A stretch of DNA of 64,000 bases from Maea johnstoni (GCA_963942565.1 OZ012700.1:30579287-30643286); one strand, 5' to 3'; positions 41,976 through 58,440 are shown, counted from the first letter of the stretch. The notes: a model not told the origin generated them from the sequence alone. Made by a program: numbers and translations.

Positions 41976-44900
41976 CCACATAGGCATCACCAAATAAAAG
42001 TAATACAAATAAGTCGGAATACTTAATACTAGTCTATGCACGGGCACCATTGTGGTGTGCAGGTCCAACAAGGACGTAAATATAAATAATCGCACTCACA
42101 AACTTTGCCTATTCTACAGTATCTAAAATAAGACAAAAATAAATGGATTGTTTCACATATATTAATCATGAAATGAAATAGATACTGAACTTAAGAGCAT
42201 TCATACTTATTAACTTCTAATATCACATAAGGGTTAATTTAGTATGCCCTTACTTAAAATGGTGTTTTTGGTATGCTTTGGTTATAACATGTTGCATTTT
42301 AGCCTACGTACCAAGGAACTGTATGTACAACTTTATAAAGTTAGCAAAGGCATGAACCAGTTATTCACGAATGTCTACTGGGTATGATGGACCAAGTGTG
42401 AAAAAGCAAATCAAAAGTTTTTTATTTTCTCAAACATTTTGGGGGTAGAGAAGATCAAACTATTTAGCCTGACCACTCTAGAGGGAGGGTAAATAAAACT
42501 ATTTATCCTACTTCTACAGAAGGCTGGTAAATATATTTCAAGCAATGACTGGTTGCTTGGCTCATCTTATTGGCAAAGGGAACTTAATTTACCGGAGTCG
42601 CAAAAAAGGCCATGTGCATGTCCTTCAGTATGTCATAGAATATATCATCAGTACTATAAGTAAGACAAACCTATCAATAATGGAAACATGTATTTATCTC
42701 TATGTGTATCTATCAATATCTAACATCTATCTACATGTCTGTTTGTCAGTCAGTATTTCTATCTATCTTTCTATCTATCTGTGTGGGCGTGCGCACTTGG
42801 ACACACACAAATTATACATATATATATATATACATATATATATATGTATGTATGTGTGTATGTATGTTTCTAAGTATGTATGTAAATATGTGTGTGTTTA
42901 CTTATAGATAAATATACATATGAATAAATGTGTTTTCATTATTGATAGCCATCTTACTTTTTGCACTAATAGATATATAGTTTGAGTGCTTGAATGCGCA
43001 AATTTAAAGTAGCACAAATACTCTCCAGCAGGGCTGTTAAGCGAAATTATTTGCACTGCAAACTGAAGCAGTATACAGTTTCTGAATTAGCAAAGGTCCA
43101 ATGCTCAGTAGTAAACACAACCCTTCAAAATAGAAAGCACACAACCTTCTTAATAGATGTATTAATTAGAGATAGCTTAGCATTCTCCAGCAGGTGCCAA
43201 CTCCTAAATCAAACCATAAAGTACGTGTGCCCATTGCCGGGTTTGATTCAATTGAGTATTACATAGTATTACATACTTATTCTTTAATTAATATCATTAT
43301 ATTGGAACCATTTATATAACCATAAATATCAGCAAATGTAGACACCAAAATAAACCCTCAAAACCATCTATCTATCTATCAAAGCATCTATCTATCTATC
43401 AAACCATCTATCTATCTATATATTGAACCAGCTATCTATCAAACCATCTATATATCTATTTAACCATCTATCTATTGAACCATCTTTCTATCTATCAAAC
43501 CAGCTATCTATCTATCAAATAAATCAGCTATATCTATGTATTGAACCAGCTATCTATCCAATGAATGAATGAATGAGGGCTTAAAGGCACATCAGCACAT
43601 TAGGCTATTTAGTGCCATTAATTGGTTTTTTTTTCGTAAAGTGGTTGTTTGCCATTGTTGAAGAACAATGGCAAAGCATGTGAAAGAAGAAAAAGCGGAA
43701 GAGAAAGAGCAGAGCCTTCATATCCAAAGATGACCAAGGGATCTTTTAGATGTATGGTATCCATAGACAGATCCACACATCCCCATTTTTTTTATAAGGC
43801 GAGCAGGGTGCCACGCTGGCGTAGGGTTGCCCGGGAGGTGCCAACTCCTATTGCACACAGTAGGTGTGCCCCTTGCGGGGTGCTATCTATCCATCAAACT
43901 ATCTATCTTTCAAACCATCTAGCTATTGAACCATCTATCTATCGTTCGAACCAGCTATCTATCAAACCAGCTATCTATCAAATCATTAAGCTATATATTG
44001 AACCAGCTATCTATGTATCAAACCAGCTAGTAATAATGATAATTAATTATTCAACAGTGCTGTAGGATTGTATATGATAGGCAGCATTCACCACTTTGGG
44101 GCGGTGAATCCTGCAAAGTCATTATCTCCTCCTTGAACAGATAATACAACCTGGAAAATACACATCAAATGATAAACAAAGTCAATACATATAGGTATCA
44201 TCAAAATAAAAGTAATACAAATAAGTCGGAATACGTAATACTAGTCTATGCACAGGCACCATTGTGGTGGTAGAAAATGGTAGAAAATTAATAGATGGGA
44301 AATGTATGGAATATTTAGGTATAACATGGGGTTATAATACCCACCAACAATTACTCAAACAGCCCAGGAAATCAAAAAATTGCAATGTAATCTGTAATGG
44401 TATTTACTAATAATGACAACCTTCATGGTGTGACTTTGGGAGTATGTACCACATATGTTGTAGGGTGACATGGCTCTGATTAATGTCTTTATCACCTGAT
44501 TAAATTACATAACATAACTGATTGAAAAGACCAGTATTTCTAGTAGATTAATTGAATAATGCACTAAGTAACTTTTATTTACCATGACTAAGATGTGGAC
44601 AAATCATGGTTTAAAGATCATGAATTTAAATGTAAACTTACCCATGTTCTTGAGTGCAGGGACTGATGATGGGCACCTCACCGACGGGTTAAGCTGCTTT
44701 CAGTAGGCTCTCTGAAGATGATGGTGTTGAGTCCGATGAGGAGCAAGGTAGTACCATAACATCTTTTAAAGATGACATTGCTTTTCCGGGACCGTCTGTT
44801 ATGGTGAAGACAGGAGATCACTGTGTAGGCTGTGGCAATAAAGCACGCGCCAAACATGGCTGTGAAGAATTCCTTCCTTTCTTCCGTCTTCAATGACACC

Positions 44901-45268
44901 AAAAGAAGATTATCAGTAACAATAAATGATTGAAAAAACTACACAATAATGATGATGAAAATTATAATAATATAAAGAATAATAATAATGACTCTAATAA
45001 TAATGAATTTAATTATAATAATAATAATAATGAATATAATTATAATAATCTTGAAAGAATAATAATTTAAGAAAAAACAATAATGGACGTAAACATAAAC
45101 CCATTCAGGCCAGCAGCAGCCTTCAAAGCCTGACATTTTTTGATGACCGCCCCCTGACAAAAGCAAATTTTGAAAATAATCTATCGTACGCTCTATCTTT
45201 CTATTGAACCATTTATCTATCAAACCATCTATCTATTGAACCATCTTTTTATCTATCGAACAGTCAAT
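41976..45268. repeat. Array unit 3
   Basis: 3293 bp, near-identical to unit 2. One private change is CTATGTGTATC at about 42,701. Confidence 0.95.
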
Positions 45269-48200
45269 CCACATAGGCATCACCAAATAAAAGTAATACA
45301 AATAAGTCGGAATACTTAATACTAGTCTATGCACGGGCACCATTGTGGTGTGCAGGTCCAACAAGGACGTAAATATAAATAATCGCACTCACAAACTTTG
45401 CCTATTCTACAGTATCTAAAATAAGACAAAAATAAATGGATTGTTTCACATATATTAATCATGAAATGAAATAGATACTGAACTTAAGAGCATTCATACT
45501 TATTAACTTCTAATATCACATAAGGGTTAATTTAGTATGCCCTTACTTAAAATGGTGTTTTTGGTATGCTTTGGTTATAACATGTTGCATTTTAGCCTAC
45601 GTACCAAGGAACTGTATGTACAACTTTATAAAGTTAGCAAAGGCATGAACCAGTTATTCACGAATGTCTACTGGGTATGATGGACCAAGTGTGAAAAAGC
45701 AAATCAAAAGTTTTTTATTTTCTCAAACATTTTGGGGGTAGAGAAGATCAAACTATTTAGCCTGACCACTCTAGAGGGAGGGTAAATAAAACTATTTATC
45801 CTACTTCTACAGAAGGCTGGTAAATATATTTCAAGCAATGACTGGTTGCTTGGCTCATCTTATTGGCAAAGGGAACTTAATTTACCGGAGTCGCAAAAAA
45901 GGCCATGTGCATGTCCTTCAGTATGTCATAGAATATATCATCAGTACTATAAGTAAGACAAACCTATCAATAATGGAAACATGTATTTATCTCTATGTTT
46001 ATCTATCAATATCTAACATCTATCTACATGTCTGTTTGTCAGTCAGTATTTCTATCTATCTTTCTATCTATCTGTGTGGGCGTGCGCACTTGGACACACA
46101 CAAATTATACATATATATATATATACATATATATATATGTATGTATGTGTGTATGTATGTTTCTAAGTATGTATGTAAATATGTGTGTGTTTACTTATAG
46201 ATAAATATACATATGAATAAATGTGTTTTCATTATTGATAGCCATCTTACTTTTTGCACTAATAGATATATAGTTTGAGTGCTTGAATGCGCAAATTTAA
46301 AGTAGCACAAATACTCTCCAGCAGGGCTGTTAAGCGAAATTATTTGCACTGCAAACTGAAGCAGTATACAGTTTCTGAATTAGCAAAGGTCCAATGCTCA
46401 GTAGTAAACACAACCCTTCAAAATAGAAAGCACACAACCTTCTTAATAGATGTATTAATTAGAGATAGCTTAGCATTCTCCAGCAGGTGCCAACTCCTAA
46501 ATCAAACCATAAAGTACGTGTGCCCATTGCCGGGTTTGATTCAATTGAGTATTACATAGTATTACATACTTATTCTTTAATTAATATCATTATATTGGAA
46601 CCATTTATATAACCATAAATATCAGCAAATGTAGACACCAAAATAAACCCTCAAAACCATCTATCTATCTATCAAAGCATCTATCTATCTATCAAACCAT
46701 CTATCTATCTATATATTGAACCAGCTATCTATCAAACCATCTATATATCTATTTAACCATCTATCTATTGAACCATCTTTCTATCTATCAAACCAGCTAT
46801 CTATCTATCAAATAAATCAGCTATATCTATGTATTGAACCAGCTATCTATCCAATGAATGAATGAATGAGGGCTTAAAGGCACATCAGCACATTAGGCTA
46901 TTTAGTGCCATTAATTGGTTTTTTTTTCGTAAAGTGGTTGTTTGCCATTGTTGAAGAACAATGGCAAAGCATGTGAAAGAAGAAAAAGCGGAAGAGAAAG
47001 AGCAGAGCCTTCATATCCAAAGATGACCAAGGGATCTTTTAGATGCATGGTATCCATAGACAGATCCACACATCCCCATTTTTTTTATAAGGCGAGCAGG
47101 GTGCCACGCTGGCGTAGGGTTGCCCGGGAGGTGCCAACTCCTATTGCACACAGTAGGTGTGCCCCTTGCGGGGTGCTATCTATCCATCAAACTATCTATC
47201 TTTCAAACCATCTAGCTATTGAACCATCTATCTATCGTTCGAACCAGCTATCTATCAAACCAGCTATCTATCAAATCATTAAGCTATATATTGAACCAGC
47301 TATCTATGTATCAAACCAGCTATCTACTTATCAAACCAGCTAGTAATAATGATAATTAATTATTCAACAGTGCTGTAGGATTGTATATGATAGGCAGCAT
47401 TCACCACTTTGGGGCGGTGAATCCTGCAAAGTCATTATCTCCTCCTTGAACAGATAATACAACCTGGAAAATACACATCAAATGATAAACAAAGTCAATA
47501 CATATAGGTATCACCAAAATAAAAGTAATACAAATAAGTCGGAATACGTAATACTAGTCTATGCACAGGCACCATTGTGGTGGTAGAAAATGGTAGAAAA
47601 TTAATAGATGGGAAATGTATGGAATATTTAGGTATAACATGGGGTTATAATACCCACCAACAATTACTCAAACAGCCCAGGAAATCAAAAAATTGCAATG
47701 TAATCTGTAACGGTATTTACTAATAATGACAACCTTCATGGTGTGACTTTGGGAGTATGTACCACATATGTTGTAGGGTGACATGGCTCTGATTAATGTC
47801 TTTATCACCTGATTAAATTACATAACATAACTGATTGAAAAGACCAGTATTTCTAGTAGATTAATTGAATAATGCACTAAGTAACTTTTACTTACCATGA
47901 CTAAGATGTGGACAAATCATGGTTTAAAGATCATGAATTTGAATGTAAACTTACCCATGTTCTTGAGTGCAGGGACTGATGATGGGCACCTCACCGACGG
48001 GTTAAGCTGCTTTCAGTAGGCTCTCTGAAGATGATGGTGTTGAGTCCGATGAGGAGCAAGGTAGTACCATAACATCTTTTAAAGATGACATTGCTTTTCC
48101 GGGACCGTCTGTTATGGTGAAGACAGGAGATCACTGTGTAGGCTGTGGCAATAAAGCACGCGCCAAACATGGCTGTGAAGAATTCCTTCCTTTCTTCCGT

Positions 48201-48581
48201 CTTCAATGACACCAAAAGAAGATTATCAGTAACAATAAATGATTGAAAAAACTACACAATAATGATGATGAAAATTATAATAATATAAAGAATAATAACA
48301 ATGACTCTAATAATAATGAATTTAATTATAATAATAATAATAATGAATATAATTATAATAATCTTGAAAGAATAATAATTTAAGAAAAAACAATAATGGA
48401 CGTAAACATAAACCCATTCAGGCCAGCAGCAGCCTTCAAAGCCTGACATTTTTTGATGACCGCCCCCTGACAAAAGCAAATTTTGAAAATAATCTATCGT
48501 ACGCTCTATCTTTCTATTGAACCATTTATCTATCAAACCATCTATCTATTGAACCATCTTTTTATCTATCGAACAGTCAAT
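45269..48581. repeat. Array unit 4
   Basis: 3313 bp. The left part matches units 2-3, but the right part reads AGATGCATGG and regains ATCTACTTATCAAACCAGC, so it joins two haplotypes. Private changes include TGTAACGG and TTTTACTTACC. Confidence 0.95.
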
Positions 48582-51500
48582 CCACATAGGCATCACCAAA
48601 TAAAAGTAATACAAATAAGTCGGAATACTTAATACTAGTCTATGCACGGGCACCATTGTGGTGTGCAGGTCCAACAAGGACGTAAATATAAATAATCGCA
48701 CTCACAAACTTTGCCTATTCTACAGTATCTAAAATAAGACAAAAATAAATGGATTGTTTCACATATATTAATCATGAAATGAAATAGATACTGAACTTAA
48801 GAGCATTCATACTTGCTTCTAATATCACAAAAGGGTTAATTTAGTATGCCCTTACTTAAAATGGTGTTTTTGGTATGCTTTGGTTATAACATGTTGCATT
48901 TTAGCCTACGTACCAAGGAACTGTATGTACAACTTTATAAAGTTAGCAAAGGCATGAACCAGTAATTCACGAATGTCTACTGGGTACGATGGACCAAGTG
49001 TGAAAAAGCAAATCAAAAGCTTTTTATTTTCTCAAACATTTTGGGGGTAGAGAAGATCAAACTATTTAGCCTGACCACTCTAGAGGGAGGGTAAATAAAA
49101 CTATGTATCCTACTTCTACAGAAGGCTGGTAAATATATTTCAAGCAATGACTGGTTGCTTGGCTCATCTTATTGGCAAAGGGAACTTAATTTACCGGAGT
49201 CGCAAAAAAGGCCATGTGCATGTCCTTCAGTATGTCATAGAATATATCATCAGTACTATAAGTAAGACAAACCTATCAATAATGGAAACATGTATTTATC
49301 TCTATGTTTATCTATCAATATCTAACATCTATCTACATGTCTGTTTGTTAGTCAGTATTTCTATCTATCTTTCTATCTATCTGTGTGGGCGTGCGTGTTT
49401 ACTTATAGATAAATATACATATGAATAAATGTGTTTTCATTATTGATAGCCATCTTACTTTTTGCACTAATAGATATATAGTTTGAGTGCTTGAATGCGC
49501 AAATCTAAAGTAGCACAAATACTCTCCAGCAGGGCTGTTAAGCGAAATTATTTGCACTGCAAACTGAAGCAGTATACAGTTTCTGAATTAGCAAAGGTCC
49601 AATGCTCAGTAGTAAACACAACCCTTCAAAATAGAAAGCACACAACCTTCTTAATAGATGTATTAATTAGAGATAGCTTAGCATTCTCCAGCAGGTGCCA
49701 ACTCCTAAATCAAACTATAAAGTACGTGTGCCCATTGCCGGGTTTGATTCAATTGAGTATTACATAGTATTACATACTTATTCTTTAATTAATATCATTA
49801 TATTGGAACCATTTATATAACCATAAATATCAGCAAATGTAGACACCAAAATAAACCCTCAAAACCATCTATCTATCTATCAAAGCATCTATCTATCTAT
49901 CAAACCATCTATCTATCTATATATTGAACCAGCTATCTATCAAACCATCTATATATCTATTTAACCATCTATCTATTGAACCATCTTTCTATCTATCAAA
50001 CCAGCTATCTATCTATCAAATAAATCAGCTATATCTATGTATTGAACCAGCTATCTATCCAATGAATGAATGAATGAGGGCTTAAAGGCACATCAGCACA
50101 TTAGGCTATTTAGTGCCATTAATTGGTTTTTTTTTCGTAAAGTGGTTGTTTGCCATTGTTGAAGAACAATGGCAAAGCATGTGAAAGAAGAAAAAGCGGA
50201 AGAGAAAGAGCAGAGCCTTCATATCCAAAGATGACCAAGGGATCTTTTAGATGCATGGTATCCATAGACAGATCCACACATCCCCATTTTTTTTATAAGG
50301 CGAGCAGGGTGCCACGCTGGCGTAGGGTTGCCCGGGAGGTGCCAACTCCTATTGCACACAGTAGGTGTGCCCCTTGCGGGGTGCTATCTATCCATCAAAC
50401 TATCTATCTTTCAAACCATCTAGCTATTGAACCATCTATCTATCGTTCGAACCAGCTATCTATCAAACCAGCTATCTATCAAATCATTAAGCTATATATT
50501 GAACCAGCTATCTATGTATCAAACCAGCTATCTACTTATCAAACCAGCTAGTAATAATGATAATTAATTATTCAACAGTGCTGTAGGATTGTATATGATA
50601 GGCAGCATTCACCACTTTGGGGCGGTGAATCCTGCAAAGTCATTATCTCCTCCTTGAACAGATAATACAACCTGGAAAATACACATCAAATGATAAACAA
50701 AGTCAATACATATAGGTATCACCAAAATAAAAGTAATACAAATAAGTCGGAATACGTAATACTAGTCTATGCACAGGCACCATTGTGGTGGTAGAAAATG
50801 GTAGAAAATTAATAGATGGGAAATGTATGGAATATTTAGGTATAACATGGGGTTATAATACCCACCAACAATTACTCAAACAGCCCAGGAAATCGAAAAA
50901 TTGCAATGTAATCTGTAATGGTATTTACTAATAATGACAACCTTCATGGTGTGACTTTGGGAGTATGTACCACATATGTTGTAGGGTGACATGGCTCTGA
51001 TTAATGTCTTTATCACCTGATTAAATTACATAACATAACTGATTGAAAAGACCAGTATTTCTAGTAGATTAATTGAATAATGCACTAAGTAACTTTTATT
51101 TACCATGACTAAGATGTGGACAAATCATGGTTTAAAGATCATGAATTTAAATGTAAACTTACCCATGTTCTTGAGTGCAGGGACTGATGATGGGCACCTC
51201 ACCGACGGGTTAAGCTGCTTTCAGTAGGCTCTCTGAAGATGATGGTGTTGAGTCCGATGAGGAGCAAGGTAGGACCATAACATCTTTTAAAGATGACATT
51301 GCTTTTCCGGGACCGTCTGTTATGGTGAAGACAGGAGATCACTGTGTAGGCTGTGGCAATAAAGCACGCGCCAAACATGGCTGTGAAGAATTCCTTCCTT
51401 TCTTCCGTCTTCAATGACACCAAAAGAATTATCAGTAACAATAAATGATTGAAAAAACTACACAATAATGATGATGAAAATTATAATAATATAAAGAATA

Positions 51501-51787
51501 ATAACAATGACTCTAATAATAATGAATTTAATTATAATAATAATAATAATGAATATAATTATAATAATCTTGAAAGAATAATAATTTAAGAAAAAACAAT
51601 AATGGACGTAAACATAAACCCATTCAGGCCAGCATCAGCCTTCAAAGCCTGACATTTTTTGATGACCGCCCCCTGACAAAAGCAAATTTTGAAAATAATC
51701 TATCGTACGCTCTATCTTTCTATTGAACCATTTATCTATCAAACCATCTATCTATTGAACCATCTTTTTATCTATCGAACAGTCAAT
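48582..51787. repeat. Array unit 5 (shortest)
   Basis: 3206 bp. About 100 bp of the TATA/TGTA-rich tract is missing at 49,394, and ATTAACT is missing near 48,815. First unit to carry TCACAAAAGGG. Confidence 0.95.
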
Positions 51788-54700
51788 CCACATAGGCATC
51801 ACCAAATAAAAGTAATACAAATAAGTCGGAATACTAGTCTATGCACGGGCACCATTGTGGTGTGCAGGTCCAACAAGGACGTAAATATAAATAACCGCAC
51901 TCACAAACTTTGCCTATTCTACAGTATCTAAAATAAGACAAAAATAAATGGATTGTTTCACATATATTAATCATGAAATGAAATAGATACTGAACTTAAG
52001 AGCATTCATACTTATTAACTTCTAATATCACAAAAGGGTTAATTTAGTATGCCCTTACTTAAAATGGTGTTTTTGGTATGCTTTGGTTATAACATGTTGC
52101 ATTTTAGCCTACGTACCAAGGAACTGTATGTACAACTTTATAAAGTTAGCAAAGGCATGAACCAGTTATTCACGAATGTCTACTGGGTACGATGGACCAA
52201 GTGTGAAAAAGCAAATCAAAAGCTTTTTATTTTCTCAAACATTTTGGGGGTAGAGAAGATCGAACTATTTAGCCTGACCACTCTAGAGGGAGGGTAAATA
52301 AAACTATTTATCCTACTTCTACAGAAGGCTGGTAAATATATTTCAAGCAATGACTGGTTGCTTGGCTCATCTTATTGGCAAAGGGAACTTAATTTACCGG
52401 AGTCGCAAAAAAGGCCATGTGCATGTCCTTCAGTATGTCATAGAATATATCATCAGTACTATAAGTAAGACAAACCTATCAATAATGGAAACATGTATTT
52501 ATCTCTATGTTTATCTATCAATATCTAACATCTATCTACATGTCTGTTTGTCAGTCAGTATTTCTATCTATCTTTCTATCTATCTGTGTGGGCGTGCGCA
52601 CTTGGACACACACAAATTATACATATATATATATATACATATATATATATGTATGTATGTGTGTATGTATGTTTCTAAGTATGTATGTAAATATGTGTGT
52701 GTTTACTTATAGATAAATATACATATGAATAAATGTGTTTTCATTATTGATAGCCATCTTACTTTTTGCACTAATAGATATATAGTTTGAGTGCTTGAAT
52801 GCGCAAATTTAAAGTAGCACAAATACTCTCCAGCAGGGCTGTTAAGCGAAATTATTTGCACTGCAAACTGAAGCAGTATACAGTTTCTGAATTAGCAAAG
52901 GTCCAATGCTCAGTAGTAAACACAACCCTTCAAAATAGAAAGCACACAACCTTCTTAATAGATGTATTAATTAGAGATAGCTTAGCATTCTCCAGCAGGT
53001 GCCAACTCCTAAATCAAACTATAAAGTACGTGTGCCCATTGCCGGGTTTGATTCAATTGAGTATTACATAGTATTACATACTTATTCTTTAATTAATATC
53101 ATTATATTGGAACCATTTATATAACCATAAATATCAGCAAATGTAGACACCAAAATAAACCCTCAAAACCATCTATCTATCTATCAAAGCATCTATCTAT
53201 CTATCAAACCATCTATCTATCTATATATTGAACCAGCTATCTATCAAACCATCTATATATCTATTTAACCATCTATCTATTGAACCATCTTTCTATCTAT
53301 CAAACCAGCTATCTATCTATCAAATAAATCAGCTATATCTATGTATTGAACCAGCTATCTATCCAATGAATGAATGAATGAGGGCTTAAAGGCACATCAG
53401 CACATTAGGCTATTTAGTGCCATTAATTGGTTTTTTTTCGTAAATTGGTTGTTTGCCATTGTTGAAGAACAATGGCAAAGCATGTGAAAGAAGAAAAAGC
53501 GGAAGAGAAAGAGCAGAGCCTTCATATCCAAAGATGACCAAGGGATCTTTTAGATGCATGGTATCCATAGACAGATCCACACATCCCCATTTTTTTTATA
53601 AGGCGAGCAGGGTGCCACGCTGGCGTAGGGTTGCCCGGGAGGTGCCAACTCCTATTGCACACAGTAGATGTGCCCCTTGCGGGGTGCTATCTATCCATCA
53701 AACTATCTATCTTTCAAACCATCTAGCTATTGAACCATCTATCTATCGTTCGAACCAGCTATCTATCAAACCAGCTATCTATATGTATCAAACCAGCTAT
53801 CTATCAAATCACTAAGCTATATATTGAACCAGCTATCTATGTATCAAACCAGCTATCTACTTATCAAACCAGCTAGTAATAATGATAATTAATTATTCAA
53901 CAGTGCTGTAGGATTGTATATGATAGGCAGCATTCACCACTTTGGGGCGGTGAATCCTGCAAAGTCATAATCTCCTCCTTGAACAGATAATACAACCTGG
54001 AAAATACACATCAAATGATAAACAAAGTCAATACATATAGGTATCACCAAAATAAAAGTAATACAAATAAGTCGGAATACGTAATACTAGTCTATGCACA
54101 GGCACCATTGTGGTGGTAGAAAATGGTAGAAAATTAATAGATGGGAAATGTATGGAATATTTAGGTATAACATGGGGTTATAATACCCACCAACAATTAC
54201 TCAAACAGCACAGGAAATCAAAAAATTGCAATGTAATCTGTAATGGTATTTACTAATAATGACAACCTTCATGGTGTGACTTTGGGAGTATGTACCACAT
54301 ATGTTGTAGGGTGACATGGCTCTGATTAATGTCTTTATCACCTGATTAAATTACATAACATAACTGATTGAAAAGACCAGTATTTCTAGTAGATTAATTG
54401 AATAATGCACTAAGTAACTTTTATTTACCATGACTAAGATGTGGACAAATCATGGTTTAAAGATCATGAATTTAAATGTAAACTTACCCATGTTCTTGAG
54501 TGCAGGGACTGATGATGGGCACCTCACCGACGGGTTAAGCTGCTTTCAGTAGGCTCTCTGAAGATGATGGTGTTGAGTCCGATGAGGAGCAAGGTAGTAC
54601 CATAACATCTTTTAAAGATGACATTGCTTTTCCGGGACCGTCTGTTATGGTGAAGACAGGAGATCACTGTGTAGGCTGTGGCAATAAAGCACGCGCCAAA

Positions 54701-55111
54701 CATGGCTGTGAAGAATTCCTTCCTTTCTTCCGTCTTCAATGACACCAAAAGAAGATTATCAGTAACAATAAATGATTGAAAAAACACAATAATGATGATG
54801 AAAATTATAATAATATAAAGAATAATAATAATGACTCTAATAATAATGAATTTAATTATAATAATAATAATAATGAATATAATTATAATAATCTTGAAAG
54901 AATAATAATTTAAGAAAAAACAATAATGGACGTAAACATAAACCCATTCAGGCCAGCAGCAGCCTTCAAAGCCTGACATTTTTTGATGACCGCCCCCTGA
55001 CAAAAGCAAATTTTGAAAATAATCTATCGTACGCTCTATCTTTCTATTGAACCATTTATCTATCAAACCATCTATCTATTGAACCATCTTTTTATCTATC
55101 GAACAGTCAAT
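51788..55111. repeat. Array unit 6
   Basis: 3324 bp. Lacks TTAATAC near 51,836, and has the long CTATATGTATC minisatellite form and CAGCACAGG. A 3-base loss before its AAT tract fuses two unrelated open frames at 54,524-55,066 on the - strand. Confidence 0.95.
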
Positions 55112-58100
55112 CCACATAGGCATCACCAAATAAAAGTAATACAAATAAGTCAGAATACTTAATACTAGTCTATGCACGGGCACAATTGTGGTGTGCAGGT
55201 CCAACAAGGACGTAAATATAAATAATCGCACTCACAAACTTTGCCTATTCTACAGTATCTAAAATAAGACAAAAATAAATGGATTGTTTCACATATATTA
55301 ATCATGAAATGAAATAGATACTGAACTTAAGAGCATTCATACTTATTAACTTCTAATATCACAAAAGGGTTAATTTAGTATGCCCTTACTTAAAATGGTG
55401 TTTTTGGTATGCTTTGGTTATAACATGTTGCATTTTAGCCTACGTACCAAGGAACTGTATGTACAACTTTATAAAGTTAGCAAAGGCATGAACCAGTTAT
55501 TCACGAATGTCTACTGGGTACGATGGACCAAGTGTGAAAAAGCAAATCAAAAGCTTTTTATTTTCTCAAACATTTTGGGGGTAGAGAAGATCAAACTATT
55601 TAGCCTGACCACTCTAGAGGGAGGGTAAATAAAACTATTTATCCTACTTCTACAGAAGGCTGGTAAATATATTTCAAGCAATGACTGGTTGCTTGGCTCA
55701 TCTTATTGGCAAAGGGAACTTAATTTACCGGAGTCGCAAAAAAGGCCATGTGCATGTCCTTCAGTATGTCATAGAATATATCATCAGTACTATAAGTAAG
55801 ACAAACCTATCAATAATGGAAACATGTATTTATCTCTATGTTTATCTATCAATATCTAACATCTATCTACATGTCTGTTTGTCAGTCAGTATTTCTATCT
55901 ATCTTTCTATCTATCTGTGTGGGCGTGCGCACTTGGACACACACAAATTATACATATATATATATATACATATATATATATGTATGTATGTGTGTATGTA
56001 TGTTTCTAAGTATGTATGTAAATATGTGTGTGTTTACTTATAGATAAATATACATATGAATAAATGTGTTTTCATTATTGATAGCCATCTTACTTTTTGC
56101 ACTAATAGATATATAGTTTGAGTGCTTGAATGCGCAAATTTAAAGTAGCACAAATACTCTCCAGCAGGGCTGTTAAGCGAAATTATTTGCACTGCAAACT
56201 GAAGCAGTATACAGTTTCTGAATTAGCAAAGGTCCAATGCTCAGTAGTAAACACAACCCTTCAAAATAGAAAGCACACAACCTTCTTAATAGATGTATTA
56301 ATTAGAGATAGCTTAGCATTCTCCAGCAGGTGCCAACTCCTAAATCAAACCATAAAGTACGTGTGCCCATTGCCGGGTTTGATTCAATTGAGTATTACAT
56401 AGTATTACATACTTATTCTTTAATTAATATCATTATATTGGAACCATTTATATAACCATAAATATCAGCAAATGTAGACACCAAAATAAACCCTCAAAAC
56501 CATCTATCTATCTATCAAAGCATCTATCTATCTATCAAACCATCTATCTATCTATATATTGAACCAGCTATCTATCAAACCATCTATATATCTATTTAAC
56601 CATCTATCTATTGAACCATCTTTCTATCTATCAAACCAGCTATCTATCTATCAAATAAATCAGCTATATCTATGTATTGAACCAGCTATCTATCCAATGA
56701 ATGAATGAATGAGGGCTTAAAGGCACATCAGCACATTAGGCTATTTAGTGCCATTAATTGGTTTTTTTTTCGTAAAGTGGTTGTTTGCCATTGTTGAAGA
56801 ACAATGGCAAAGCATGTGAAAGAAGAAAAAGCGGAAGAGAAAGAGCAGAGCCTTCATATCCAAAGATGACCAAGGGATCTTTTAGATGCATGGTATCCAT
56901 AGACAGATCCACACATCCCCATTTTTTTTATAAGGCGAGCAGGGTGCCACGCTGGCGTAAGGTTGCCCGGGAGGTGCCAACTCCTATTGCACACAGTAGG
57001 TGTGCCCCTTGCGGGGTGCTATCTATCCATCAAACTATCTATCTTTCAAACCATCTAGCTATTGAACCATCTATCTATCGTTCGAACCAGCTATCTATCA
57101 AACCAGCTATCTATATGTATCAAACCAGCTATCTATCAAATCACTAAGCTATATATTGAACCAGCTATCTATGTATCAAACCAGCTATCTACTTATCAAA
57201 CCAGCTAGTAATAATGATAATTAATTATTCAACAGTGCTGTAGGATTGTATATGATAGGCAGCATTCACCACTTTGGGGCGGTGAATCCTGCAAAGTCAT
57301 TATCTCCTCCTTGAACAGATAATACAACCTGGAAAATACACATCAAATGATAAACAAAGTCAATACATATTGGTATCACCAAAATAAAAGTAATACAAAT
57401 AAGTCGGAATACGTAATACTAGTCTATGCACAGGCACCATTGTGGTGGTAGAAAATGGTAGAAAATTAATAGATGGGAAATGTATGGAATATTTAGGTAT
57501 AACATGGGGTTATAATACCCACCAACAATTACTCAAACAGCACAGGAAATCAAAAAATTGCAATGTAATCTGTAATGGTATTTACTAATAATGACAACCT
57601 TCATGGTGTGACTTTGGGAGTATGTACCACATATGTTGTAGGGTGACATGGCTCTGATTAATGTCTTTATCACCTGATTAAATTACATAACATAACTGAT
57701 TGAAAAGACCAGTATTTCTAGTAGATTAATTGAATAATGCACTAAGTAACTTTTATTTACCATGACTAAGATGTGGACAAATCATGGTTTAAAGATCATG
57801 AATTTAAATGTAAACTTACCCATGTTCTTGAGTGCAGGGACTGATGATGGGCACCTCACCGACGGGTTAAGCTGCTTTCAGTAGGCTCTCTGAAGATGAT
57901 GGTGTTGAGTCCGATGAGGAGCAAGGTAGTACCATAACATCTTTTAAAGATGACATTGCTTTTCCGGGACCGTCTGTTATGGTGAAGACAGGAGATCACT
58001 GTGTAGGCTGTGGCAATAAAGCACGCGCCAAACATGGCTGTGAAGAATTCCTTCCTTTCTTCCGTCTTCAATGACACCAAAAGAAGATTATCAGTAACAA

Positions 58101-58440
58101 TAAATGATTGAAAAAACTACACAATAATGATGATGAAAATTATAATAATATAAAGAATAATAATAATAACTCTAATAATAATGAATTTAATTATAATAAT
58201 AATGAATATAATTATAATAATCTTGAAAGAATAATAATTTAAGAAAAAACAATAATGGACGTAAACATAAACCCATTCAGGCCAGCATCAGCCTTCAAAG
58301 CCTGACATTTTTTGATGACCGCCCCCTGACAAAAGCAAATTTTGAAAATAATCTATCGTACGCTCTATCTTTCTATTGAACCATTTATCTATCAAACCAT
58401 CTATCTATTGAACCATCTTTTTATCTATCGAACAGTCAAT
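55112..58440. repeat. Array unit 7
   Basis: 3329 bp. Shares GCGTAAGGTTG, CATATTGGTATC and a shortened AAT tract with unit 8. Confidence 0.95.

Noticed and set aside
54524-55066. 180-codon - strand frame in array unit 6
   Set aside because: It arises from a 3-base indel that links two frames through an AAT microsatellite; other units do not have it.
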